Assembly (NCBI GenBank): GCA_015680685.1
Contig: MNCI01002152.1
Coordinates: forward strand, 653,822-717,821
Origin: Gnetum montanum
Taxonomy: Eukaryota; Streptophyta; Gnetopsida; Gnetales; Gnetaceae
Reading direction: 5' to 3'
Length of the DNA: 64,000 nt
A model generated the notes under the pieces. It saw only the letters and a list, made by a program, of their open reading frames with translations. It did no database searches and had not been told where the DNA came from. Position 1 is the first letter of the stretch. Each line of letters starts with the position of its first letter. Positions 1-12,290 of this stretch are shown here, piece by piece. The position numbers were made by a program, and so were the translations under genes.

Positions 1-791
1 CAATTTCATAAAAGATGTCTTTCCCTAGACAAAGATGTCTTCCTAGAATGGAGATTTCAGAAAGACATCTTTAAAATAAAGACATCTTCCTAGAATAGAG
101 GGAAAATACAAAAAAAACATCTCAAGCAGGAAGAAGATGTCTTTCAGAGCTGTTAGCTACTATTAGCTAACCGTTGCATGAGTTCCAAGATGGATTTGGA
201 AACATGGTGACTATATGAAAATATTATTCTCATTGGGAATAGTGCAAGCTCTTGTACAATCATTGTCTAATCATTTGCCAGTCATTGTAATCATTGCTGC
301 TTCTCATTGTATTATCATTTGTTTCTTATAAAGTGTGTTGCACCTCAAAGTACAAGGATTAGCAAACTAAGTTACATTCATCCCTTGTAATTGTTGTTCT
401 TCTTTGTTGCCATGTGGGGTTGATGTACTTCTTGTGGGAAGGCATCTTAATTGAGCTTGTCAATATCCTACAAGATTGATAGGTTGGTGTTGTAGAACAA
501 CACTCTTGAGTAGAGCTCAAGATTGTAAAGGTTGTGGAAGCTTGAAAATCACATTCCAAGCATAACAGGACCTTTCAAGATTGAGTGGTTGGTGCATCAT
601 CACAACAGGGACTTGAAGATTGTACAAGGTGTGGATCCTTCAAACCACATTTGAGGGCAACAAAGTCTAAAGGTGTGCTTGTAATCTACCCTCCAAGTGT
701 AGACTACCCAAGATAAGAAACTATGTTAAGTTTTTTGTGTCTACTTTTTCCAAAGAATTTCAATGCCCCCTTCTAAGTTTAATGATCCACA
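1..791 (+). repeat. Left LTR of C1 (5' truncated by window edge)
   Basis: This stretch matches the downstream repeat ending at 4037 over most of its length, for example the shared blocks starting GCTACTATTAGCTA and AGTACAAGGAT. The LTR ends in ATCCACA at 791, directly before the primer binding site. The first 143 bases hold several copies of a 10-bp motif annotated separately. Confidence 0.85.
12..143. promoter_or_regulatory. Array of AAGATGTCTT motifs in both orientations
   Basis: AAGATGTCTT occurs at 12-21, 32-41 and 134-143, and its reverse complement AAGACATCTT at 62-71 and 79-88. Copies in opposite orientation could pair into hairpins or act as repeated protein-binding sites in the U3 part of the LTR. 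The function is inferred only from repetition and position. Confidence 0.5.
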
Positions 792-793
792 AG

Positions 794-805
794 TGGTATC
801 AAAGC
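794..805 (+). other. Primer binding site of C1
   Basis: TGGTATCAAAGC lies two bases after the left LTR. It differs by one base from the plant Copia site TGGTATCAGAGC, which pairs with the 3' end of initiator methionine tRNA. Confidence 0.85.
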
Positions 806-846
806 CTAGTACTCTTATTTGTCATCATCAACTTCAAGAGTGAACA

Positions 847-2330
847 ATGGAGTGGACATCTTACATAAATCCATCCATGTTTGAGAGCTTCGACTCCACC
901 TATTGGAAAGCTAGAATGCAAAGGTTCTTCAAATCCATGGAGTTTGAAGTGTAGGAGTCATTCCTTGAAGGCTATGCTCCACCTATTGATAACTCCACCA
1001 ACATCATCAAGCCTCACATCAAATGGACACAAGAGTAAAAGGATAAGTTCATGTTTGATTCAAAATGAAAAAAAAATTTTATATTATGCATTGAATAAAT
1101 TTAAATTTAATAGAGTAGCATGATGTAAAATAGCCAAAGAAATTTTGGAAACTTTAGAAGCTACCTATGAAGGAACATCTATTATTAAGTAATCAAAATT
1201 GTTAGTTTTGCAAAGTGAATACGATAAACTCAAAATGAGAGAAGGTGAAAAAATAAAAGATTATTTCTCTAGAGCTAATGATCTTATTATAGCTATTAGA
1301 GGAATAGATAAACATTATCCTAAATAATGATCAGAACTCAACAACTAGAGTTTAGACCAAAGATCATGGCTATGGAGGAGATTAGAAACTTCTCAACCTT
1401 AAAATATAAAGAGCTTCAAAGTGCTCTCATTGCTTATGAAATGAATCTCATAACAAAGAAGTAATCCAAGAAAGACCTATTACTCTAAAGACTACCTACA
1501 AGGAGAAGGAGTTCAATGAACATAATGAGGGTAGCGAAGATGAGATTTCATTTCTCTCAAGGAAGCTACAATGATTACTAATAAGAAGAAACAAGGGGGC
1601 ATCACAACAAAGACCCAATTTATTCAAAAGTAGAAAAAGAGCTAGAAATTTTTTAAATTCTATCTTAAATTTCCATTCTATAGAATGTTTGGTTTCTAGA
1701 GGAAGAGCCCATATGGCCTCCAAATGTCATAGTGATATCAAGGTACAGCCAAAAAGCAAATACAATGATGAGGAATTGAAAAATACAAAATTTTATACAA
1801 GTTGGGATGATGGTAAGAAAAGTGAAGAAGAAGCATGAAATTCTTCCAAATATTCACATCTCATGTACATGGCACTTATAGATGAAAATTCCTCACATGT
1901 GGCTGAACAAGATGGTAAGTTTGACAAAAGGTAGAGTGAATTTAAATAAGAAATTTTTTTTTACATAATTTGATTAGGAAGGCAAATAAATTTGTAATTT
2001 CTAAGTTGGATGCTATTCATGATAAAGTGAAGGAAGTGATCTTAGACATAAAAGCTAAGATTCAATAACTAACCTCTTTTAATAAGGATTACAGCAAGGT
2101 TCAAGAAGAGGAGACTCCTAAAAATAGCCAAAGAATTTAGAGGAAGCTACACATGAAAATTCAAGCTCAAGCATAATCAGGTTTGATAGTTTTGATCATG
2201 AGGAACATGAGGAAAATACTTTACTTTTGTGTAAAAATTATGATAGTAAGAAAACTCTTAACTATACTTATAATTATCAAAACAAGATTAACACTTGATC
2301 TTGTCAAAAAGGCTTTGGTAAGGAAATTAT
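847..2330 (+). pseudogene. Copia-type gag (UBN2-like) remnant of C1
   Basis: From the ATG at 847, conceptual translation in shifting frames gives recognisable Copia gag blocks: YWKARMQRF near 898-925, ILETLEATYEGTS near 1144-1185 and FSRANDLIIAIRG near 1266-1305. This is the pattern of the UBN2/DUF4219 gag family, which forms the particle shell around element RNA. A cysteine-histidine knuckle expected around 1715-1740 is not intact. Many stop codons and frame changes are present. No protease follows; the purine tract and right LTR come next. Confidence 0.75.
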
Positions 2331-2768
2331 GAAGGTACCAATAAGTGAAAATGAAGTGAAGTGGAGAATTGAGAATGATGCAATAAGTGATGAAAGATTT
2401 TATCATGAAGAACATGAACAAATGGAGAAATCACATACATGATCTAATGAAAGAGAACCTAAGGATGAGGAGATACTTCATGAGAGGGGACCTCATCTCA
2501 AACTTCATTAATCTTCTATTCTCCCTTGTAAGCAAGGTAAGTCAAGTTATGTTTCCATCTCTTTGCTTGCTAGTTATTTGAAGTCCAAAATTATTTATCT
2601 TGTTTAGATCACAAAAATGTTGGAATAATTTTTTATAGCATCTTATAGTCATTTTTGAGCTTGATACAATTAGTTCTATGAAAAAATGTGTGTAGCACTA
2701 ATGGGGAAGTTTAGTATAGTTATATTTGTATGATCACTAACCCATTTTCGTAAGTTTTGAACATCACC

Positions 2769-2782
2769 AAAAAGGGGGAGAT
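2769..2782 (+). other. Polypurine tract of C1
   Basis: AAAAAGGGGGAGAT directly precedes the TG that opens the right LTR at 2783. This is the standard plus-strand priming site in plant Copia elements. Confidence 0.8.
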
Positions 2783-4037
2783 TGCAGACCTTTTGGTGTG
2801 TCAAAATGTTAAGAAAAATGGAAACAAAGGTTATGTGTATGGTTGTGTGGTTGTTGTGGTTGTAGGACCAAGATGAGATGACAATGAACACACTAGTGTA
2901 GAAAAAAGTAGAAAGTCATCCACAAGGTCTCAAGGTCTCATCCACAAAAGAAAAGCTCAAAGGAATATAATTCAAAGAAAATGGACAAGAAAATTTTTCA
3001 TCATTGAAGCATGCAGAAGTTCAACATTATGAACAAGGAATGAAGAATTCATCATGAAAAGGAAGGTGAAGAAAGATGTCTTCAAGAAATAATAGACATC
3101 TTGGTAGAAACGAAAGATGCATAGATAAAGATGTCTCCAAAAAACAACAAAGGCTTTCATTAGGTAAAGACATCTTCACCAAATAAATATGTCTTCACCT
3201 AACGTAGGCAAGTTTCAGAAAGATGTCTCTCCCTAGATGAAGAAATCTTCCTAAAATGGAGATTTTAGAAAGACATCTTTCCCAAACAAAGATGTCTTTC
3301 TAGAGTAAAGGGAAAATACAAAAAGATGTCTCAGGTAGGAAGAAGACATCTTTCATAACTATTAGCTACTATTAGCTAGTTGTTGCATGAGTTCAAAGAT
3401 GGATTTGAAAACATGATGACTATAAGAAGATATTATTCTCATTAGAAATAGTGCAAGCTCTTGTACAATCACTATCTAGTCATTTATCAAGCATTGTAAT
3501 CATTGTTGCTCCTCAAAGTATTATAATTTGTTCATTATAAAGTATGTTGTACCTCCAAGTACAAGGATCAAAAAACTAAGTTGCATTCATTCCTTGTAAT
3601 TGTTGTTCTTCCTTGTTTCCTTATAGGGTTAATGTGCTTCTTGTAAGAAGGCATCTTGATTAAGCTTCTTAGAATCCTACAGGATTGAGTGGTTGGTGTT
3701 GTGGCACAACACTTCTAAATAGAGCTCAAGATTGTAAAGGTTGTGAAAGCCTGGAGACCACATTCCAAGCCTAATGGAACCTTGCAGGATCGAGTGGTTG
3801 GTGCAGCATCACAACACTCTAGAGCAAGGCTTGAAGATTGTACAGGGTGTGGACCCTTCAAACCACATTTGAGAGCAACAAAGTCCAGAGGTATGCTTGC
3901 GATCTACACTTTGAGTGTGAACTATCCAAGTTGGGGAACAATGTTAAATTTGGTGTGTGTGCCTTATCCAAATAATTTCAATTTGAAATTTTATTCATCC
4001 CCCACCTCCAGCCTACCTCTAAGTTCAACAATCCACA
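2783..4037 (+). repeat. Right LTR of C1
   Basis: It starts with TGCAGACC after the purine tract and ends in ATCCACA, matching the end of the left LTR. Length is 1255 bp. The target duplication cannot be confirmed because the left end is outside the window. Confidence 0.8.
3073..3352. promoter_or_regulatory. Second AAGATGTCTT/AAGACATCTT array (right LTR)
   Basis: AAGATGTCTT occurs at 3073-3082 and 3289-3298, AAGACATCTT at 3167-3176, 3270-3279 and 3343-3352, and one-base variants at 3128, 3220 and 3323. The array corresponds to the one in the left LTR. Confidence 0.5.
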
Positions 4038-7000
4038 CTAATGTTTAGGAGATGATTTGATCACAATTGTTAAACTTACGAGTGAGTATGAATATGTAGG
4101 TGATAATTATTATTGCTAATGTGTTTAAGAGGTATAAGATGATGTGGAATTGGTCATGAAGTATGAAACATAAGAGCTATACAAGTGGATCTTCCCCAAA
4201 GAAAGCTTCTACCCTTAATACTCTTATATAACCATACCTACAAGTGTCCATGAGCACTTAAGGAGTTGAATGTAAATCATGCCTATCTTCCAAAATTCTC
4301 ATGTTATTATTACCTCATTAAGAAAATAATACTATATTATACAAAACCATCAAATTATAATGATATATAATAATGAGGTACAATGATAGTAGGAGGGATA
4401 ATAGAAAATAAAACATGAGTTTCTTACCATAAGCATAATGAATTCTATGTATAATGCAAGGTTAAAATAATCATTAGCCTTTCTATCTAATATCCAAACC
4501 AATTCTATAGTACTTACCAATGTTATCACATTGTATCATCTCAAAACTAACAACCATACAACTATCATAATTGTAAGAAATATCATTACTTTAAAATGAA
4601 GTATTATGAAGTAATTTATTAACTACATAGTTAATTTGAAGGAGAATTGGCCATTGGATAGAGGAGTACCTTCAAGTATGGGTAATACATCTTTTTAGTG
4701 GGAGTCCAAAAAAAAATTATTATATGTATTTATTATATTATTACTATGTCAACCTTACTAGATGACTACTTTTAGGCATGGGTATCATGTCTTTCTAGTG
4801 ACATGACAAGGCAACACTTATTTTAGAACATGCTTCTATTTTTTGGAAGAACTTCAGTAAATAATATAACTTAATAGTTGATCAGAACATTGCCCAAGCT
4901 ATGTAATATCCTCACACTATGTTTTTATGTGTGTTCTTTCTATCTTAGGTGTTGTTGTATTATTGTATTATTTTGCATGACCAAGAGGCAAGAGAAGGCA
5001 ATTGGAAATACATCCTACTTGTGGAACTTTTAGGAAGAGGTTAAATCTTTTTCAATTCTCTCTATAAAGAAAAATCTTTAAAATAGCTAAAAATGAAATT
5101 TTTTATATTAGGTTTTAATTGAACGCTTGAAGGAACATAAAATTTGTCTTTGATATTTTGAGCTTGGTTAAGCCATCTTATAGGATGATATTTGTAAGAA
5201 GCTTTGGTTCATGCAAGCTAGAGCTATTGTTTTATCTTGAATAGCCTTTTTCTTTTGGGCATGCTTATGTTAACTTTAGAACTTATATATAGAACTAGAA
5301 AGATCATTAAGATAGTGGCTCTATCATGTTAGCGTTAGGTTTAACTTAAAATGTAAGTTTGGTAAGATTATGGATTCAAGCTTTCTAATGATTTTTAGTC
5401 AATTGAACAATTTTTTGGCTTAGCCATGTTAGTTGTATGTAGGTTTAGAGTTAAGATTTAGAAGTGGTTTGTAGAACTAAAATTTCATTCTACTAGGATG
5501 ATTTTGTATTGACATGTGATAGTTTGGCTAATTTAATCCAACTCGGCTTGGCCATGTCAACAAATAGAACTAGTATATACAAATTAGGCTCTATAATTAT
5601 TTATTGGTTCTATATGAGCTTTGAGCTAACAACTTTCATTGACACATTAACTTGAGGAGTTTTGTCAATAGAATTAACTACTAAAAACAAGAATTAGTTC
5701 TAGAAAAGCTCTTATGTTCAAGATAGCAACATGACTTATGGAAAAGGGATCACCATATAGAACCAATATTTGGTTTTAAATAGAAGCTTTCCACATTAGT
5801 TGCATACCATCTAGAATCATATTTTGGTTTTATTGGGAAAAAGTAGAAAAAAGGGCTAGTATAAAGAAGATACAATATGGCATGTGGAATGGGACTTGCT
5901 ACAGCCATACAATATCTATTGTAAAAGGAGTTTTGCATAAAGGCTTAAACATGGAATAAGTTTTATCTTCCACATTAGATTTCTTGAAAGAAGCTAGATT
6001 TAGAACTAATGGAGCTTAAAATTTGCTTCTAAATCTTGTACTCTTGCACATTAGCTCTACAAGAAATAGGAAAAATAAATTTTGATATGAATTAAAGATT
6101 TTCAAGGTATCTCTTTTAAAAGTCAAGGTAGCTCACTTTCCTCCCTGGTGAAATTAGGCACTACTAGGTTAGCACTTGGAAAAAAATCTCACATAAACCT
6201 TTGATTTGAAGCTATAGAACAATGGAGGAATAAGACATGAAAATAAAAATGCTCTTTTATTAATAAAAGCTTACATGATCCAATAGCACCATGAAGAAAA
6301 GTTAAAATTAAGCCATATAGTTAAAGCGATTGAAAGGGAGGCTGGTTTACTCAAAAGTTCTTGTTAAAGGATGTACCTATAAATCTTAAGTTTTTGATAC
6401 AATAAAACCTTTTCCTTGCTATATAAGTTAGTTGATCTCATTAATAGAAATGACAAGAGTGTGCAGATCCTGCAAGAGTAGTTATCATTGAAGCTATTGA
6501 GCTTAGTCTCTATATGCAAAACTTGTAACCATTAGCACCAAAGATGAAGCTTTCCCCTCTACTAAGCTTTAATTATTGCCTCAACTCAATACCAAAAGTA
6601 GTCTTTTAGGGCAAAATACATAGATACAACTTCTTCTTCCATGGATTCTCTTTCTAATAAACTTTGATTCTTGGACTAGAATTTCTTCTTCTCTTCTTTC
6701 CTATCATCTATTCGCTTCTCTAAAAAAGCTTTATCTCTACATTGTTTCTAGCTATGTTATATGTAAGTCTAGCTTAATACTAAGGAGTAGAATTTCTTTC
6801 TTGTATGTCTAGAAAGCTAGTGATTGCGTTTATTCTAAGACTATAAAAGAAGTCTTGTACCTCTATTTTCTTTAGATTGATAAAATTATTTTTCCCCCCA
6901 AAATCTTGAGAGAGTTTTACCATGGAGTAGACTAGATAATATAGTAACTAAATCATCTTAAGAACTCCATGCCTTCTTTTTCTTTTGTTATTATTTCTAG

Positions 7001-7060
7001 ATTAGGGCTTACCACTATTCTTCTATTACATTGAATTTTTTATAAGATCCTAATTCATTC
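4038..7060. other. No gene seen; probably upstream DNA and LTR of C2
   Basis: This stretch is AT-rich with stop codons in all frames and no protein similarity that I recognise. Its right end runs into the terminal sequence of a Copia LTR, so part of it is probably the left LTR of C2, but I could not locate the LTR start. Confidence 0.4.
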
Positions 7061-7115
7061 ACCTCTTGGTGCCTCTGGCTACATCTAGGAACTAATAATT
7101 AGTATAAAAATTAGT
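7061..7115 (+). repeat. 3' end of C2 left LTR and decayed primer binding site
   Basis: The sequence around CACCTCTTGGTGCCTCTGGC resembles the typical 3' end of SIRE/Maximus-type Copia LTRs. It is followed by TTAGTATAAAAATTAG, which lines up with the methionine-tRNA primer site and its flank with mostly G-to-A and C-to-T changes. The assignment rests on family knowledge and position upstream of a Copia gag. Confidence 0.55.
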
Positions 7116-7162
7116 CAATAATTCTAACTTAATAATCTATGTTGTAGCATTTAATCTTGATT

Positions 7163-7990
7163 ATGGCACAAAATTAATTTTTTTCAGCTAATAGAACTCC
7201 ATAATTCAATAACTATGATATTATTGTAAGAGATTTATTTTCATTTCTAGTTATGATTGAAGATTATAATTTAGAATATTGTTTTTCAAGATTTTTGTAT
7301 ACTAACCCAAGTGAGCAACAAATTACTAGTACTTCTAAAAATACAAGTTCAAGTGAAGATGAAGCTAGACCAAGCTCATTAGATATAGCTGAAACTAAGT
7401 ATGAAGAAGGCAATGAAATTGATATGGAAGGGTTGATGAAATAGTTGGAAATGGTTGTCAAAATTAATAAAAAAGAATTAAAAAATGTGATAAATGAAAA
7501 GGAATAAGAAATCAAAAGCCACAAGATAAGGTTCTAATTAGTTGAATAAGAGAATTTAAAGCTAAAAGAGAAAATTCTACTACTAAAGCAAGATATGAAA
7601 AGTAAGGCCACTCAAGCTATATTTGATATATTTAGCATGTTTATTCAAAGCTCAAAAAAACTCAAGAACATCATTAGTAATGAATAATAAAGCAATGACA
7701 AGAGGGTTCTTGATTATAAGTCTAGTCCTTCAACAAAACCATTCTCAATAGAAGAACCAACCTTGATTATAAAAACTTATACATAGCTTACATGATAAAA
7801 AACCTTGGCTTCACACATAGGTAAGGAAAGTCTTCCTACGTCATGAATTTCAACCATTAGGTATGGCTCAAGCTCACTTGCTAAATTCTTTCAAGGATAT
7901 TGGTTTAATTGTAAAATATTAGGCCATAAAGCTAGAAATTACAAAACATTTTCTAGAAATAAAACTATGTTTAAATCATATTCTACTAAG
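7163..7990 (+). pseudogene. C2 gag remnant with damaged zinc knuckle
   Basis: An ATG at 7163 opens a frame resembling the start of SIRE-type gag, followed by a charged, lysine/glutamate-rich coiled-coil-like region (about 7255-7700). At 7895-7942 the translation GYWFNCKILGHKARNY keeps the spacing of a CX2CX4HX4C zinc knuckle, but the first cysteine is tryptophan and the last is tyrosine. RNA binding by this knuckle should be lost. Several stops interrupt the frame. The protease-integrase segment follows. Confidence 0.7.
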
Positions 7991-8093
7991 AATTTGTTAA
8001 AAAACTATCATAATAGGAGAAGAAGTTTAGAGAATTGTTAATAGAAAAACTCTCCTTGTTTAATTATTGATAAAGAGCTCTTGCAACCTAGAA

Positions 8094-9643
8094 ACATGGT
8101 TCATTGATATTAACTATTCTCAACACATGTGTAGGGATAGATCAAAATTCATCAATCTTCAATACATAATGAACATAAGGTAAGCTTTCATAACAAAATT
8201 AAGGCAATGGTAAAAGGAATGGATTCAATTAAAATTCTAAATAATTTTACTGAATCCATAATGTTTATTTTCTTGATGGCTTACATTATAATTTACTAAG
8301 CCTAGGATAGTTTTAAAGCGATGATTATAATATTTATTTTATGAATGAAAAATGCACTCTCAAAAATAAAAAAAAATTAAAGGTTCTGTAATAAAAGTTG
8401 TAAAAAAATCTATATTCTATAAATGAGTAGCCTTGATGACTAACTCTCATCTTTGGGATAAGTAATAATAGGTTATCGCACCAAAGGCTAGGACACTTAA
8501 GCTTAGGTAACATCCAAGATCTCATCAAGGCTCAAAGTATCAAATACATTTCTTAGATAAATTAGTTAGAAGAAGTATGTTTTGCATTGCTAACATGACA
8601 AGTAAACTAGAGTTACTTTTAAACTAGTAAACTTTCATTATAAAGATAAGCTCAAATTACTACATATTAATGCCTATGGAACTTTTGATATAGTTGGTTT
8701 AAATGGTAGTAGATATTTTTTTTCTTATTATTGATAACTATACTCATATGTCTTGGTTAACTTCTATAGAATAAAAATATGATGTATTTAAATACTTTAG
8801 AACATTAAAAATTTTGACTAAGATTATAACAAGGTTGAAATTCAAAGCTATCAATACTAACAATGGACATGAGTTTAGCTCAAATAAATTTTATGAGCTA
8901 TGCAAGGATTCATCAAGAGATCATTTTCATTAGCTAGAACACCTATCTAGAATGGTGGAGTAAAAGAGTAGAATCATATTAGAAATTATCCTCTCAATGA
9001 TGGATGAGAAAAACATGTTAAATTTCTTATGGAATGAAACTAGAAGAACAACAATGTATATCCTTAATAAATATTTGGTAAGAAATAATAGTGGTAAGAC
9101 TTCTTATCAAATGTGATATTGTAAAATAGCTAATGTTATGCATTTTAGAATCTTTGGTAGCATGTGCTATATCAAGAATCAAGATAATATTCATAAGATT
9201 CATAGCCAATGTGATGATGCTTTTTTTTTTTGGGATAATCTAGTCAATCAAAAACTTATCATTGCTTAAATCTAAATAGATTAAAGATTGTTGAAACAAC
9301 CCATGTTCAGATTGATAAATTATTAAAAGAGGATAATAATATAGATAAGAAAGCTATGAATGTAGATAATGAATAAAATAATAATGACATTTTTGCATCT
9401 GGATAAGTTGATGAGACTAAAGAAGAGTAGCCAAGCTTTACTAATGAAGGATAAATCAAGCAAGATACATTTGTTAACAATGTCTAAAGGAGAAGAAGAA
9501 AAAGGTTCATATCCATACTAGATATCCTTAGAATTTCATAAGAAAAAGAACAAGAAGAAACAATGCTGAAAAAATGAACCATGACTTACAAGTATATTGT
9601 CTTACCTTCTCCATTCCTCTTACTATTAGAGAAGCTATAGCAC
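8094..9643 (+). pseudogene. C2 pol part 1: protease, GAG-pre-integrase, integrase
   Basis: Domains appear in Copia order. A protease block at 8094 (TWFIDINYSQHM) has DIN where DSG is expected. A GAG-pre-integrase block at 8473 (LSHQRLGHLSLGN) follows. The integrase core is at about 8660-9150: the first catalytic aspartate is kept in IIDNYTHM, the second position reads NNGHEF so Asp became Asn, and the glutamate survives in RMVE. Many stops and shifts are present. The segment ends in the linker before reverse transcriptase (TIREAIA) at 9643, where a 7.7-kb insertion begins. The frame resumes exactly at 17316. Confidence 0.8.
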
Positions 9644-10050
9644 CCCTATTAATTATCTATAAAATCTTATAAATAACTAACAAATATGCTATGTGACCCT
9701 AAGGATCTAGATATAACCTTGATTTACTAATTCAAAAGAAAGTTATAAAAACATAAAAATTAATAATTAGAAACATAAATACAATAGACCAATACAATGC
9801 AAAAAAAAAAATTGATATTACTCACATACATTATTATATAAATTTTACTTATAGAAAACAATATATTTTTTCAACTACAAAAATGTAGATGTCAAAAAAT
9901 TTCACTAGTTGCATCATAAAATAGTACATAAAACAAAAATTTCAACCATGCTTGTTTTGGCTTAATCAGACATCTAAAAATAAAGATATTTACATTTTAA
10001 GTTTACTAAATTAACTATTAAAATTAAAATTAATAATTAGACAAAATATT

Positions 10051-10070
10051 TATATATATATATATATATA
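10051..10070. repeat. (TA)n microsatellite
   Basis: About ten uninterrupted TA dinucleotides occur in AT-rich DNA upstream of the first 71-bp repeat block. Confidence 0.9.
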
Positions 10071-10133
10071 ATATTAAATTTTCCCAAACGTATAGTATGC
10101 ATCGAAATAAAAAATGATCCTTGTTTCACCAAG

Positions 10134-10275
10134 AGGCCATTACCAGTCATATTTTGGTAATGCTAACTTTGTCCATTATGCTGACTAACGTTGACTTTCC
10201 CAATAGGCCATTACCAGTCATATTTCGGTAACGCCAACTTTGTCCATAACGCTGACTAACACTAATGTGTTATGA
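10134..10275 (+). repeat. 71-bp tandem repeat, block A (two units)
   Basis: Units begin AGGCCATTACCAGTCATAT at 10134 and 10205, a period of 71 bp, and contain GGTAACGCCAACTTTGTCCA-like cores. The downstream sequence, with two copies of TAGAAAGGTTG between about 10329 and 10360, is shared with block B 1.85 kb away, so blocks A and B are duplicated modules and not only satellites. A TATA-like stretch (CATATATACAC) follows near 10398. Confidence 0.85.
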
Positions 10276-10610
10276 AAGGTTACGTTGTGTTATGAAAGGT
10301 TACGTCTGTTGCTAAACAGAAACATGTTTAGAAAGGTTGCATAATATATTTAGAAAGGTTGCATCCTTGTTCCAAAGGTTATGTCCCGTTGAAAACCATA
10401 TATACACCTCATTAGATGAACAATTTGTGTTGGATTCAGGAGCACCTACTGAAGCGCAGTAAATCGGCAATGTATGCATGTCAAAAAATTTTCTGAAATT
10501 TTGTATATATAATAATAATAAGGCTCTTGTTAATATCAATGCTTCAGTTATTGTTGGTCATGGCTTCAACAATGCAGTGACTGTGCCACTGCATATGCAT
10601 ACTTCTCTAT

Positions 10611-11330
10611 TTACAAACCATGCTTTTGCTTTGATGTGCTGGAATTCACAAGGCTGACCAAGAAACTGCTAAGGAAGTTGCCAATGCCGCTGCTAAGAAA
10701 GAAGAGGGCACTTGCAACACTACGCATGTTGTGGGGGAATTGACTGTACAGCAACATTTTATAACCAATGCCAGTGAAGGACTCGCCGAGACCCATGATG
10801 CAGTATTGTGGAAGCAACCACATGATAGACATGGGTACCTAAGCATTGAGCTTGTTATGCAGTAATAATCCATGAGCTACAGCTACATGCCTATGTCTAG
10901 ACTCCACCAATGCTGCAGAAACCATGGGCATTATGGCCAGGACCTGTCCTATTCCTATTCTCTATAACTAAGTTATGCCATTATCTTCCTTTGTGAGTTT
11001 TCTGGTGTAGGGTACCAGCAACTTATCATAGATGGGTAAGAAGAATGTGAATGATAACATTGAAAATATTCCAAAGGATCCTACTAGAATGGTGAAACTG
11101 CTTTTTCCAAGCCATTTGTCAATGGTGTCTTCTTGAAGCACGGAGAAGGTGCTGAGTTGGGTCGTGGTGACCACCAACATTACGCTTCCTGCCCAGATTG
11201 GCATGATTCTTAGCATTTTTTTTAGTTCTTCCACCTGCTCCACGCTGCATAGCTTCCACCCGTCCACCTTTTCCTGCTTATCCTCCTTTGCTATTATCAT
11301 CACTGCTTTGTTCAGAAACCTGTTGTTCAT
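10611..11330 (-). pseudogene. Captured fragment of an NRT1/PTR family (NPF) transporter gene
   Basis: One minus-strand frame of 240 codons from 11330 to 10611 matches the C-terminal half of plant NRT1/PTR (NPF) proton-coupled nitrate/peptide transporters. Motifs in order are FLNKA at the usual start of the last exon, WKLCSVEQVEELK, MPIWAG, TFSVLQ, PIYDKLLVPYTRK, RIGIGQ, MWLLPQYCIMGLGESF and MRSVASALFFL. Three in-frame stops lie between 10832 and 10968. An acceptor-like AACAG precedes FLNKA, so the fragment seems to begin at an exon edge, as expected for capture of genomic DNA. The N-terminal half and the normal C-terminus are missing. It cannot make a working transporter. Confidence 0.88.
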
Positions 11331-11982
11331 TGCAAATGCTAACTATGTTGTTGTGGCACTTTGGTAAACTGAATTGCTAAAAATAGAATAAGGTGTGTTA
11401 AGTAGTCGCATTTGTGGGAGGTTTACAAGTTACCCTTCCCATCTATAACCAGAACCAGAACCATCATTCTAGATTTTATGAAATAACAGGTACGTTAGCC
11501 ATGTCACTGCCACTATTATTCTAGAACTAGAAATCCCCTTTCTCAATTCTAAGTTCTTAACTATAAACTCTACCTTTTCCCAGCCATAGTTTGAGAAATC
11601 TGCACTTAATCCTAAGATCTGCTATCGCAATCCAACATTGAAGCCCATTCAAGATTGGATTGCACATTTAATCTATGATTATAATTCAATTGAATTTTTA
11701 AGTTTAATATATTGTTTATTACTAATTCTGATGTGAATAGAAAAGTAAAATTTCTATATTGGATTTTCCACTTTAACTGAGCTCTTAGATGTAAAATATT
11801 GGAAATTGCAGCTACCAACATGGATGAATATAACTATTCTATATTTTTAATATTGATGATTTTAATCTGATTCTTACACCAATTTATTCAAATTTTTCCC
11901 ATAAAAACTATGGATTTTCCCATCCAATCCAATTTTTCAATCTATGATCCCATCCCACAACTTCTCAACTCATTTGGCCGAG

Positions 11983-12195
11983 AGGCCATTACCAGTCATA
12001 TTTCGGTAACGCCAAATTTGTCCATAACGCTGACTAACATTGACTTTCCTGAGAGGCCATTACTAGTCATATTTCGGTAACACCAACTTTGTCCATAATG
12101 CTAACTAACGTTGACTTTCCTGAGAGGCCATTACCAGTCATATTTCGGTAACACCAACTTTTTCCATAACGCTGACTAACGCTGACGTGTTATGA
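11983..12195 (+). repeat. 71-bp tandem repeat, block B (three units)
   Basis: Units start with AGGCCATTAC at 11983, 12054 and 12125. They match block A and are followed by the same TAGAAAGGTTG-containing sequence. Block B ends shortly before a TATA box and the PIF1-like gene remnant, so it looks like a promoter-proximal repeat. Confidence 0.88.
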
Positions 12196-12276
12196 AAAGT
12201 TACGACCATTGAAAAACAGAAATACGTTTAGAAAGGTTGTGTAATATGTTTAGAAAGGTTGCGTCATTCTCATTCC

Positions 12277-12284
12277 TATAAATA
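12277..12284 (+). promoter_or_regulatory. TATA box before the helicase-type ORF
   Basis: TATAAATA lies downstream of the 71-bp repeats and only 7 bp before the ATG at 12291. The spacing is short, so either translation starts further in or the leader is nearly absent. Confidence 0.45.
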
Positions 12285-12290
12285 CAGATC

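Larger units (their letters stand above)
1..4037 (+). mobile_element. Ty1/Copia LTR retrotransposon C1, gag only
   Basis: Two related long terminal repeats surround about 2 kb of internal DNA that begins with an initiator-methionine-tRNA-type primer binding site and ends with a purine tract. Only a Copia-type gag remnant is recognisable inside; no protease, integrase or reverse transcriptase is visible, so the copy is non-autonomous by deletion or by descent. The 5' part of the left LTR lies outside the window, so the target duplication cannot be checked. By hand count the LTRs differ at about 18 of 119 aligned bases (340-458 against 3549-3667), which suggests an old insertion. Confidence 0.85.
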
